This document shows, piece after piece, positions 1-5,974 of a stretch of 5,974 nucleotides of DNA. The notes under the pieces are model-generated. The model saw only the letters and a list, made by a program, of their open reading frames with translations, was not told the DNA's origin and did no database searches. The position numbers were made by a program, and so were the translations under genes. How positions within the stretch are numbered: position 1 is the first letter of the stretch; each line of letters starts with the position of its first letter. Source of the stretch: Bacteroidota bacterium (GTDB lineage: Bacteria; Bacteroidota; Bacteroidia; Chitinophagales; Chitinophagaceae); contig CANHJA010000143.1 of the NCBI GenBank assembly GCA_947460795.1, positions 1 through 5,974 on the forward strand. Reading direction: 5' to 3'.

Positions 1-789
1 GGAATTACAGCTGATATTTTAGACAGAGTAGAAGCCTTAGTAAACACAGGTGTAGATGTAGTTACATTAGACTCTGCACATGGCCATTCAAAAGGGGTAT
101 TAGAAGCAGTGAAAAAAGTAAAAAAAGCCTATAAAAATTTACAAGTGATTGCAGGAAATGTAGCTACTGCGGAAGGTGCAAAAGCTTTGGCAGCAGCCGG
201 TGCAGATGCAGTGAAAGTAGGGGTTGGTCCGGGTTCTATTTGTACCACTCGTATTGTTACCGGTGCAGGAGCTCCTCAATTAACAGCTATAATGGATGCG
301 GCACAAGCATTAAAAGGAACTGGGATTCCTGTAATTGCTGATGGAGGCATTCGATATACAGGTGATTTAGTAAAAGCTTTGGTGGCTGGAGCATCTTCAG
401 TTATGGCTGGTTCTGTGTTTGCGGGTGTAGATGAAAGCCCTGGTGAGACAATAATTTTTGAGGGAAGAAAATTCAAATCCTACAGAGGCATGGGTAGTGT
501 GGAAGCAATGCAAGAAGGAAGTAAAGACCGTTATTTTCAAGATGTAGAATACGATATCAAAAAATTAGTACCGGAAGGAATCGTAGGTCGTGTGCCATAT
601 AAAGGAACACTGAATGAAGTAGTTCATCAATTTATTGGAGGCTTACGAGCTGGTATGGGTTATTGTGGTGCCAAAGATATTAAAACCCTACACAATGCAA
701 AATTTGTTCGAATTACCAATGCAGGGATGAGAGAAAGTCATGCACATGATGTAGTAGTAACTAAAGAGTCGCCGAATTACACAAGATAA
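1..789 (+). CDS. guaB: IMP dehydrogenase, C-terminal 262 residues (5' end outside window)
   Basis: Catalyses NAD-dependent oxidation of IMP to XMP, the committed cytosolic step of guanine nucleotide synthesis. The frame is open from base 1, so the start, the first part of the barrel and the CBS pair normally inserted in it lie upstream; about 230 residues are missing if the protein has the usual length near 490. Seen here: LDSAHGHS (codons 23-30), the catalytic loop GPGSICTTR with its cysteine at 241-243, the phosphate-binding ADGGI (Asp at 340-342), ESPGE and SYRGMGS, the flap motif DRYF carrying the Arg-Tyr pair that activates water (codons at 529 and 532), PEGIVGRVPYKG, and GGLRAGMGY. The C-terminus SHAHDV...KESPNY matches bacterial IMPDHs I remember, such as E. 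coli GuaB. No catalytic residue is missing, and GMP reductase is excluded by the flap and the C-terminus. A GTG at 109 is only an internal valine. The next gene lies 65 bp away behind a hairpin, so guaB probably ends its own transcript. Confidence 0.97.
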   Translation, partial: GITADILDRVEALVNTGVDVVTLDSAHGHSKGVLEAVKKVKKAYKNLQVIAGNVATAEGAKALAAAGADAVKVGVGPGSICTTRIVTGAGAPQLTAIMDAAQALKGTGIPVIADGGIRYTGDLVKALVAGASSVMAGSVFAGVDESPGETIIFEGRKFKSYRGMGSVEAMQEGSKDRYFQDVEYDIKKLVPEGIVGRVPYKGTLNEVVHQFIGGLRAGMGYCGAKDIKTLHNAKFVRITNAGMRESHAHDVVVTKESPNYTR

Positions 790-834
790 GCCTACCTTTC
801 ATTCAAAGAAGGGTTATCTCAATTTTATTAATTT
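784..834 (+). terminator. Probable intrinsic terminator of guaB
   Basis: An imperfect inverted repeat spans 784-819 and includes the guaB stop codon. AGATAA (784-789) pairs with TTATCT (814-819). With G790 bulged, CCT (791-793) pairs with GGG (811-813, one G-U). After a 2x2 internal loop, CTTT (796-799) pairs with AAAG (805-808) around the loop CATTC. This gives 13 pairs by hand, followed by a T-rich but not pure tail, CAATTTTATTAATTT (820-834). The position directly behind guaB fits a terminator. The bulge, the AT-rich stem and the interrupted T tract make it weaker than a textbook one, and folding energy was not computed. Confidence 0.45.
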
Positions 835-854
835 GGTTATTTGAAAATGGGTTT

Positions 855-2111
855 ATGAAAAAAAACAATATAGCAAAAGCAATCACAACAGGTAAAAGGC
901 TTCTAATTCCTCTGCTGGTAGGTTTTAGGGGTAAGTTATATTCCTTATTTGTTTTAATATTTTCATTGATATCAACTGCCAATTGTCAATCTTCAACAGA
1001 TTCATTCAAAAATCAATCTCCATTAAGAATTAGCTTGCTAACATGTGGTTCTGGAGAAGACTTGTATTCAGTTTATGGGCATTCTGCAATTCGTGTCGTT
1101 GATTCTTCTGCAATGACAGATATTGTTTATAATTATGGTACGTTTAATTTCAGTGACCCTGATTTTTATTTAAAGTTTACAAGAGGTAAATTATTATATT
1201 ATGTGAATGATGAACCATTTGATGCATTCATGAACATCTATTTCCAAGATGGAAGAAGTGTTTATGAGCAAGTTTTAAATTTAAAATCTGCGGATGCACA
1301 AACTGTCAATGATTTTTTAATCAATAATTTAAAAGAAGAAAACAAATATTATAAATATGATTTTTTATTTGATAATTGTTCTACTCGTTTGAAAGATATT
1401 TTTACTTTGTCATTTGGAAAACGTTTTCAGCTTGGACATGTGATTGCCGATGATAGCATGTCGTTTAGAACGGTACTAAATTATTACGAGCGCAATATTC
1501 ATTGGGAACGATTTGGTATTAATTTATTGTTGAGTAATCAAGTAGATGATAAAATGACGAATGAACAATCTACTTTTTTGCCGGATTATTTAATGCGAGC
1601 ATTTGCTGTTTCTACATTGGATGGCAGTTCAATTGTTAAAGAAACGATGCAACTTTTGCCAGAAAAAAACAACACTCATTCAGCAACCAATGAACCTAAA
1701 TTATATGGGTGGTTTTTGCTTTTAGCAGTCCTCTTGATTTCTTTTTCACCAATGAAGAAGCACTTAATTTATTTTGATGTGTTGTTTTTCTTAATGCTAG
1801 GTTTGCTCGGTTTTGTTATTATGTTTATGTGGTTTGGAACCGAGCATACAGTGTGTGCTTGGAACAGAAATTTGTTATGGGCCTTCCCATTGCATGTTGT
1901 ATTTGCATTTTTAATTCCAAGAGAATCGACAAAAAAAATAATGTATGCCAAATACACAAGTATGTTATTAGTAGTTTCAATGTTTTATAGCTTATTTGCA
2001 CAACAAGAATATATTGCTGAAATAACACCTATACTTATTTTAATTTTATATCGGCTGTCAAAATATTCAAAACCTTCAATGAATAATATGGCTTTTAAAA
2101 AGTTTTTCTAA
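855..2111 (+). CDS. Exported Lnb_N/DUF4105 domain protein with C-terminal membrane domain
   Basis: A 418-residue envelope protein of unknown substrate. After a basic N-terminus, a hydrophobic stretch (about 28-42) ends in TANCQ, which reads as a signal peptide; the lipobox is poor because Asn precedes Cys44. Residues 55-200 carry the DUF4105 (Lnb N-terminal periplasmic domain) signatures: LLTCGSGEDLYSVYGHSA with His76, YNYGTFNF, and FDNCSTR with Cys175. The order His then Asn-Cys resembles permuted NlpC/P60-like (papain-fold) hydrolases, so cleavage of an amide or ester bond is inferred, not shown. Hydrophobic segments at about 284-299, 304-327, 338-354, 366-382 and 387-400 form a membrane domain with the conserved-looking stretch TEHTVCAWNRNLL. 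The catalytic part should therefore face the periplasm. ATG 855 is the only sensible start: no other ATG, GTG or TTG occurs in frame before the signal core. It probably opens the unit running to 5642. No clear promoter box was found in the 65-bp leader. Confidence 0.85.
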   Translation: MKKNNIAKAITTGKRLLIPLLVGFRGKLYSLFVLIFSLISTANCQSSTDSFKNQSPLRISLLTCGSGEDLYSVYGHSAIRVVDSSAMTDIVYNYGTFNFSDPDFYLKFTRGKLLYYVNDEPFDAFMNIYFQDGRSVYEQVLNLKSADAQTVNDFLINNLKEENKYYKYDFLFDNCSTRLKDIFTLSFGKRFQLGHVIADDSMSFRTVLNYYERNIHWERFGINLLLSNQVDDKMTNEQSTFLPDYLMRAFAVSTLDGSSIVKETMQLLPEKNNTHSATNEPKLYGWFLLLAVLLISFSPMKKHLIYFDVLFFLMLGLLGFVIMFMWFGTEHTVCAWNRNLLWAFPLHVVFAFLIPRESTKKIMYAKYTSMLLVVSMFYSLFAQQEYIAEITPILILILYRLSKYSKPSMNNMAFKKFF

Positions 2112-2927
2112 ATGCTGGTAAAACTAAATAGTACTCGTTTCCGAAATTGTTTTTATCAAAAAAAAGGAGCCGGTAAGCCTATTTTTTTAGTACATGGTTT
2201 TGGTGAAGATGCTGCTATTTTTGAAAATCAAATAGATGAATTACAAAATACATTTGAATTAATAATTCCTGATTTGCCGGGTAGTGGTTTGTCTCAGTTA
2301 TATGATGAAGCATTGAGCATGGAGCTATTCGCTGAATTTATTTATGAAATTGTGGAGCAAGAGAAATTTCAAAAAATAATTTTATTGGGGCATTCAATGG
2401 GAGGCTATTTGACTATGGCTTTTGCAGAAAAATACCAACATAAATTATTTGCCTTTGGCCTCATACATTCCAGCGCCTATGCTGATGATGAATCTAAAAA
2501 AGAAACTCGAAAGAAGTCGATAAAATTAATTGAAAATGATGGGAAAGAAATTTTTCTAAAGGCTATGATTCCAAACTTATATAGTGAAGAGTCAAAATTA
2601 ATGTATCAGGTTGAGATGCAAAATCACTTAAAAATGGCTCTGAATATTTCAACAAAAGCGTTAGTCGGATATTATCAAGCCATGATTAATAGAACCGATA
2701 AAAGGCATGTTTTAAAATCATCAAAAGTGCCTGTATTGTTTGTTATTGGGAAAAAAGACAACGCAATTCCTTACCAACAAATGATAGAACAAGCGAGTAT
2801 GCCAGCGGTTGCAAAAGTTGAGATTTTAGAAAAAGTAGGGCATACTTCTATGTATGAAAATAAAAAAGCGTTAAATAGTATTATAAATAACTTTTGTTTA
2901 TATGTTTTTAGACAAGAAATAGTTTAA
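2112..2927 (+). CDS. Alpha/beta hydrolase (single-domain, cytosolic)
   Basis: A 271-residue alpha/beta-hydrolase-fold enzyme with a complete catalytic set. The oxyanion-hole motif HGFGE is at 28-32, DLPGSG follows strand 4 at 54-59, the nucleophile elbow GHSMGG puts Ser95 at its centre, the acid is Asp216 in GKKDNAIP, and the base is His244 in VGHTSMYE. A variable helical lid lies at about 125-195. There is no signal peptide or membrane segment, so it should act in the cytosol. The size and motifs suit esterases, lactonases or C-C bond hydrolases such as the MhpC/BioH-like group; the sequence does not identify the substrate. The ATG follows the upstream TAA with no spacer and in the same frame, so translation is probably coupled to the DUF4105 gene. 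No Shine-Dalgarno is visible. A later start is unlikely because the first beta strand begins close to the N-terminus. Confidence 0.92.
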   Translation: MLVKLNSTRFRNCFYQKKGAGKPIFLVHGFGEDAAIFENQIDELQNTFELIIPDLPGSGLSQLYDEALSMELFAEFIYEIVEQEKFQKIILLGHSMGGYLTMAFAEKYQHKLFAFGLIHSSAYADDESKKETRKKSIKLIENDGKEIFLKAMIPNLYSEESKLMYQVEMQNHLKMALNISTKALVGYYQAMINRTDKRHVLKSSKVPVLFVIGKKDNAIPYQQMIEQASMPAVAKVEILEKVGHTSMYENKKALNSIINNFCLYVFRQEIV

Positions 2928-2932
2928 TTTTG
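2925..2932 (+). promoter_or_regulatory. Possible Bacteroidota -7 promoter box
   Basis: TAATTTTG is a full match to the Bacteroidota -7 consensus TAnnTTTG, and it overlaps the stop codon of the hydrolase gene. A -33 TTG at the usual distance is not seen; the nearest (2894-2896) is 28 bases upstream, which is too far. If used, transcription would start only a few bases before or at the ATG at 2942, giving an almost leaderless mRNA for the T9SS protein. A six-base match is expected a few times by chance in 6 kb of AT-rich DNA, so this stays tentative. Confidence 0.2.
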
Positions 2933-2941
2933 TTTAAGCAG

Positions 2942-4864
2942 ATGAAATATTTACTTTATATATTCACTTTTCTCTTTATCTCAAATCATTTGAAAGCTAC
3001 ACATATTGTGGGAGGCGATGTTACATACAACGTAAATCCTGTAACTAATGCATATGAATTTACTGTAAATGTATACAGAGATTGCTTACCTCAATCACAA
3101 GGTGGTGGTAGTCCTCAAGCGCTAATTGATGATGAGTTTGGCTATTTTACAATTTATAATGGGTTCAATTTTTTTTTAATTGACTCAATATACGCTACTA
3201 ATAAATTTTTAGTCCCAGTCAATTTTTCAAATAGTTGTATAAATAATCCACCCAATACTTGTATTAGTCAACTTCAATTTAAGTTTACAAAAGTATTGCC
3301 ACCAAGTACCAAGTCTTACACGCTTTTGTATCAACGGTGTTGCAGAAACAACAGTGTCAATAATTTAGTGACTCCTGGAGGAACAGGGGCTACATTTTTA
3401 TGTGAAATCCCACCAAATATTTATAATAATTCTGCAAAATATAAAAATTATCCACCTCAAATTATTTGTATAAATAATCCATTTGTATATGATAATTCGG
3501 CTATTGATGCAGATGGAGATTCACTTTCATATGAATTTTGTCAAGCGTTTGATGGAGGAGATGATCAAACACCGAATGGTTCAAAACCTAAAATTGAAGA
3601 TCCATTTTTGCCTACTATTTTTCCTGTAAAATATAAATCTCCTTTTAATTCAAATGTTCCATTAGGGGGTAATCCCATTTTAGATATTGACAGTAAAACA
3701 GGATTGATAACCGGAGTACCTAATATTTTAGGAAGATTCGTAGTTACTGTTTGTTGTCATGAGTGGCGAAATGGAGTAATGATAAACACGATCAAAAGAG
3801 ATTTTCAATTTGTAGTAACGGATTGCTCAAAAGCGGTAGTGGCCAATATGCCACAGTATTCGGAATTTCCAAATACCTATATTGTAAGTTGTAAATCCAA
3901 AACGATTAAATTTGATAATACGAGCATTGGGGGCTTTAATTATTTTTGGGACTTTGGAGTTAATGGAATTACAACAGATACCTCTTCTGCTTTTTCACCA
4001 AGTTATACTTACACAGACACAGGAACTTATATCGTGAAATTATTAGTGAATAAGGGGTCTACTTGCCCAGATTCTATCAATAAAATAGTGAAAGTTTATC
4101 CAACCTTTGAAACTAATTTTGACTATTTTGGATTGCTTTGCCCTCAAAGCCCAATGTATTTTACAGATCAATCCTCTTCAACATTTGATGTAGTCAATTA
4201 TTGGAAATGGAATTTTGATGATGGAACTACATCTGCGGATAAAAACCCGCAACACTATTTTCCTAATATTGGTAAAAGTTTCAATGTAAGTCTCATCTCT
4301 GGGAATAAATTTGGCTGTAGAGATACATTTTCTCAAACATTGCAAATTCCAAAAGTTCTAATATCAGCAGGCAATGATACTGTAATTGTAAAAAATATTC
4401 CATTGCAATTAAACGGGAAAGGAGCGAGTAACTATGTCTGGTCTCCTGCTACCAAATTAGATAATCCAATTATCAATAATCCGATTTTTGTTTCAAGTGA
4501 TACTGGCAAATTTGAATACATTTTGCAAGGCACTACAAATAATGGCTGCGTAGGAAATGATACCATCAACATTACGGTAGCATCAGGGCCTTATTTATCT
4601 GTACCCAATGCGTTTTCACCCAATGGGGATGGCTTAAATGACTACTTTAGAATATTGGCTGCCGGATTTACAAAAATAAATGCCTTCAAAATCTTTGACA
4701 GATGGGGTAAAATGGTTTATTCTTCGAATAGTTTCAAAATAGGTTGGGATGGATTTGTGAATGGAAGAAGATGTGAAGTTGGAACTTATTTTTGGTTTTT
4801 AGATGCAGTTGATTTAGAAGGTAAAACAAAAACACTTAAAGGCGATGTTACGCTTGTTCAATAA
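2942..4864 (+). CDS. T9SS-exported PKD-domain surface protein (type B sorting domain)
   Basis: A 640-residue secreted or surface-attached protein, probably adhesin-like or structural; no catalytic motif was seen. The signal peptide is 1-19, with likely cleavage after LKA, leaving THIVGGD, a mature N-terminus common in Bacteroidota surface proteins. Residues 20-297 form a cysteine-rich region with QRCCRN (133-134), DADGDSLSYEFC (189-200) and VTVCCHEW (271-272), resembling Ig/cadherin-like folds. Two PKD domains follow at about 300-387 (YFWDFG at 334-339) and 393-469 (WNFDDG at 423-428), then an Ig-like linker. From VPNAFSPNGDGLND (554-567) to the end is the CHU_C / gliding-motility-associated type B sorting domain, so export is by the Sec system and then T9SS. 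There are 17 cysteines, suggesting disulfides. A TTG four codons upstream (2930) would also open the frame, but ATG 2942 puts Lys2 directly before the hydrophobic core and is preferred. It lies 14 bp after the hydrolase gene. The partner or ligand is unknown. Confidence 0.93.
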   Translation: MKYLLYIFTFLFISNHLKATHIVGGDVTYNVNPVTNAYEFTVNVYRDCLPQSQGGGSPQALIDDEFGYFTIYNGFNFFLIDSIYATNKFLVPVNFSNSCINNPPNTCISQLQFKFTKVLPPSTKSYTLLYQRCCRNNSVNNLVTPGGTGATFLCEIPPNIYNNSAKYKNYPPQIICINNPFVYDNSAIDADGDSLSYEFCQAFDGGDDQTPNGSKPKIEDPFLPTIFPVKYKSPFNSNVPLGGNPILDIDSKTGLITGVPNILGRFVVTVCCHEWRNGVMINTIKRDFQFVVTDCSKAVVANMPQYSEFPNTYIVSCKSKTIKFDNTSIGGFNYFWDFGVNGITTDTSSAFSPSYTYTDTGTYIVKLLVNKGSTCPDSINKIVKVYPTFETNFDYFGLLCPQSPMYFTDQSSSTFDVVNYWKWNFDDGTTSADKNPQHYFPNIGKSFNVSLISGNKFGCRDTFSQTLQIPKVLISAGNDTVIVKNIPLQLNGKGASNYVWSPATKLDNPIINNPIFVSSDTGKFEYILQGTTNNGCVGNDTINITVASGPYLSVPNAFSPNGDGLNDYFRILAAGFTKINAFKIFDRWGKMVYSSNSFKIGWDGFVNGRRCEVGTYFWFLDAVDLEGKTKTLKGDVTLVQ

Positions 4865-4874
4865 AAAATAATAC

Positions 4875-5642
4875 ATGAATAAAACGATATTAATTACAGG
4901 AGCGACTTCTGGTATTGGGAAAAGCACAGCCAATATGTTTGCACAAAAGGGATACAAATTAATTTTAACGGGGAGAAGAAAAGAACGTTTAGAAGAATTA
5001 AAAGATCAATTACAAACAAATTATAATTCAATCATTCAAACATTAAATTTTGATGTTCGAGATTTAGAAGAAACCCGCAAAGCAATTTCTTCCATAGATA
5101 GAAATAGGTTTCCAACCATCGATATTTTATTAAATAATGCAGGTTTAGCTTCAGGCATGGGCCCCATTGATGATGGACAATATGATGATTGGAATGTGAT
5201 GATTGATACCAATGTAAAAGGACTTTTATATGTTAGTAAAGAAATAATGCCATTGCTAAAACAACAGGGATTTGGTCACATTATTAATATCAGTTCTACG
5301 GCTGGTAAAGATGTGTATCAAAATGGAAATGTATATTGTGCAAGCAAACATGCCGTTGATGCCTTGACAAAAAGTATGCGCATTGATTTGTTGCCTTATG
5401 GAATAAAAGTGACTTCTATCAATCCAGGTGCTTGCGAGACTGAGTTCTCGTTAGTTCGGTTTAAGGGAGATGAGGAAAAAGCAAAAGCAGTTTATGATGG
5501 ATTTACGCCGCTAACGCCAGAAGATGTTGCGGACGCTATTTATTATACTGCAACGTTGCCAAAACATGTTTGTATTAATGATTTAACACTCACATGCCTC
5601 ACACAAGCAAATGCAAATTATAACATCAAAAAAAATAGTTAA
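4875..5642 (+). CDS. YdfG-like SDR family NAD(P)-dependent oxidoreductase
   Basis: A 255-residue classical short-chain dehydrogenase/reductase. The Rossmann glycine motif TGATSGIG is at 8-15, Arg34-Arg35 after strand 2 suggest preference for NADP(H), NNAG is at 87-90, and the catalytic set is Asn113, Ser141 (ISSTAG), Tyr154 and Lys158 (YCASK). The segments NIDILLNNAGLA-like (82-92), TEFSLVRFKGD and LTPEDVADA, plus the ending TLPKHVCIN, closely resemble E. coli YdfG as I recall it, an NADP-dependent dehydrogenase acting on 3-hydroxy acids, serine and L-allo-threonine. That substrate range is a family-based inference; confirming it needs an alignment of the substrate pocket. Length is normal (YdfG is about 248) and no key residue is missing. 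It is cytosolic, starts 10 bp after the T9SS gene, and was probably co-transcribed with it. The start ATG sits five residues before the first glycine motif, the usual spacing for the family. The C-terminal tail ends in a short basic KKNS. Confidence 0.93.
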   Translation: MNKTILITGATSGIGKSTANMFAQKGYKLILTGRRKERLEELKDQLQTNYNSIIQTLNFDVRDLEETRKAISSIDRNRFPTIDILLNNAGLASGMGPIDDGQYDDWNVMIDTNVKGLLYVSKEIMPLLKQQGFGHIINISSTAGKDVYQNGNVYCASKHAVDALTKSMRIDLLPYGIKVTSINPGACETEFSLVRFKGDEEKAKAVYDGFTPLTPEDVADAIYYTATLPKHVCINDLTLTCLTQANANYNIKKNS

Positions 5643-5648
5643 ATATTA

Positions 5649-5661
5649 AATTCTTAGAATT
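5649..5661 (+). repeat. 13-bp palindrome between SDR and metallo-hydrolase genes
   Basis: AATTCT-T-AGAATT is a perfect 6-bp inverted repeat around one central base, in the 51-bp gap before the start at 5694. An imperfect -7-like sequence, TAATTTTA (5661-5668, last base off consensus), overlaps its right end. The arrangement could be an operator over a promoter for the metallo-hydrolase gene. The one-base loop makes an RNA hairpin terminator unlikely. In AT-rich DNA such a palindrome can arise by chance, and no regulator family is recognised. Confidence 0.25.
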
Positions 5662-5693
5662 AATTTTATCATTTACAATTTATTATTACCAAA

Positions 5694-5974
5694 ATGTACA
5701 TTCAACAATTATATACAAATTGCTTATCTGAAGCTGCTTATTTTATTGAGTCAGAAGGAGAAGTTGCCATCATAGATCCATTAAGAGATATTGATATTTA
5801 TATTAAGATGGCATCTGAAAAAAATGCCAAAATCAAATACATATTTGAAACACACTTTCATGCCGATTTTGTAAGTGGACATATTGATCTAGCAGAAAAA
5901 ACGGGAGCACAAATTATTTATGGCCCAGATGCAAAAACATCTTTTTCAAAACACATGGCAAAAGATGGAGAAGA
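5694..5974 (+). CDS. MBL-fold metallo-hydrolase, persulfide dioxygenase (ETHE1/Blh) type, N-terminal 93 residues
   Basis: This is the 5' part of a metallo-beta-lactamase-fold enzyme that runs off the window. The start MYIQQLYTNCLSEAAYFIES, the strand VAIIDPLRD (24-32) and the metal motif THFHADF with His54, His56 and Asp58 followed by SGH are typical of the ETHE1-like MBL group. The position after Asp is Phe, not the fourth His of dizinc enzymes, which fits the mononuclear iron centre known for persulfide dioxygenases. In Bacteroidota this N-terminus usually continues into one or two rhodanese domains, about 440-470 residues in total; that part is not visible here. The expected role is oxidation of glutathione or similar persulfide to sulfite in sulfide detoxification, in the cytosol. 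The ATG lies in an A-rich context (ACCAAAATG) with no Shine-Dalgarno. The 51-bp gap with a palindrome suggests possible separate control from the upstream genes. The glutathione substrate is least certain, as many Bacteroidota may use another thiol. Confidence 0.88.
   Translation, partial: MYIQQLYTNCLSEAAYFIESEGEVAIIDPLRDIDIYIKMASEKNAKIKYIFETHFHADFVSGHIDLAEKTGAQIIYGPDAKTSFSKHMAKDGE

Noticed and set aside
276..476. Open frame of 66 codons on the minus strand inside guaB
   Set aside because: It lies wholly opposite a clearly conserved enzyme region and its translation shows no recognisable domain; it is a shadow frame.
790..854. Promoter for the DUF4105 gene in the leader
   Set aside because: TAATTTG (829-835) is one base short of TAnnTTTG and no -33 TTG lies at a proper distance, so it is not listed as a feature.
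972..989. Lipoprotein lipobox at the end of the DUF4105 signal peptide (TANC)
   Set aside because: The residue before the cysteine is Asn, where Gly, Ala or Ser is expected; ordinary signal peptidase cleavage near NCQ is more likely.
1769..2028. Two overlapping minus-strand frames (62 and 67 codons) opposite the membrane part of the DUF4105 gene
   Set aside because: They are antisense shadows of hydrophobic codons, overlap each other, and have no start context or domain that supports them.
2930..2941. TTG at 2930 as the start of the T9SS protein
   Set aside because: It adds only four residues before a standard signal peptide; the ATG at 2942 is the better start.
855..5642. Genes 855-5642 as a new multi-gene system
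   Set aside because: Close spacing supports co-transcription, but the products belong to common families with no shared pathway visible, and there are no defence, mobile or biosynthetic hallmarks.

Overview
The window looks like an ordinary chromosomal stretch of an AT-rich member of the Bacteroidota. The main reason is the secreted protein at 2942-4864: its N-terminus is typical of Bacteroidota cell-surface proteins, it has PKD domains, and it ends in a CHU_C / type B sorting domain used by the type IX secretion system (T9SS), which is essentially confined to this phylum. A Lnb_N/DUF4105 membrane protein, the lack of Shine-Dalgarno sequences ahead of every start, and A/T-rich start contexts agree with this. 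The sequence does not settle the lineage below phylum.

Layout: all six genes are on the + strand, and there is no gene-free stretch over 65 bp. (1) 1-789 is the 3' part of guaB (IMP dehydrogenase), followed by a 13-bp imperfect hairpin that overlaps its stop codon and probably terminates it. (2) 855-2111 is an exported DUF4105 domain fused to about five membrane segments. (3) 2112-2927 is an alpha/beta hydrolase starting on the base after the previous stop codon. (4) 2942-4864 is the T9SS-exported PKD protein. (5) 4875-5642 is a YdfG-like short-chain dehydrogenase. (6) From 5694 to the end is the 5' part of a metallo-beta-lactamase-fold hydrolase of the persulfide dioxygenase (ETHE1/Blh) type.

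Genes 2 to 5 are separated by 0, 14 and 10 bp and could be one transcription unit. The products (envelope hydrolase, cytosolic hydrolase, surface adhesin-like protein, cytosolic oxidoreductase) do not form a recognised pathway, so co-transcription here need not mean shared function. The metallo-hydrolase follows a 51-bp gap with a small palindrome and may have its own control.

I found no mobile element, CRISPR array, tRNA, rRNA, riboswitch or broken gene, and no convincing new biological system. The points most worth checking are the proposed catalytic fold of the DUF4105 protein, the in-frame TAAATG junction at 2109-2114, and a promoter-like box on top of the start region of the T9SS protein.
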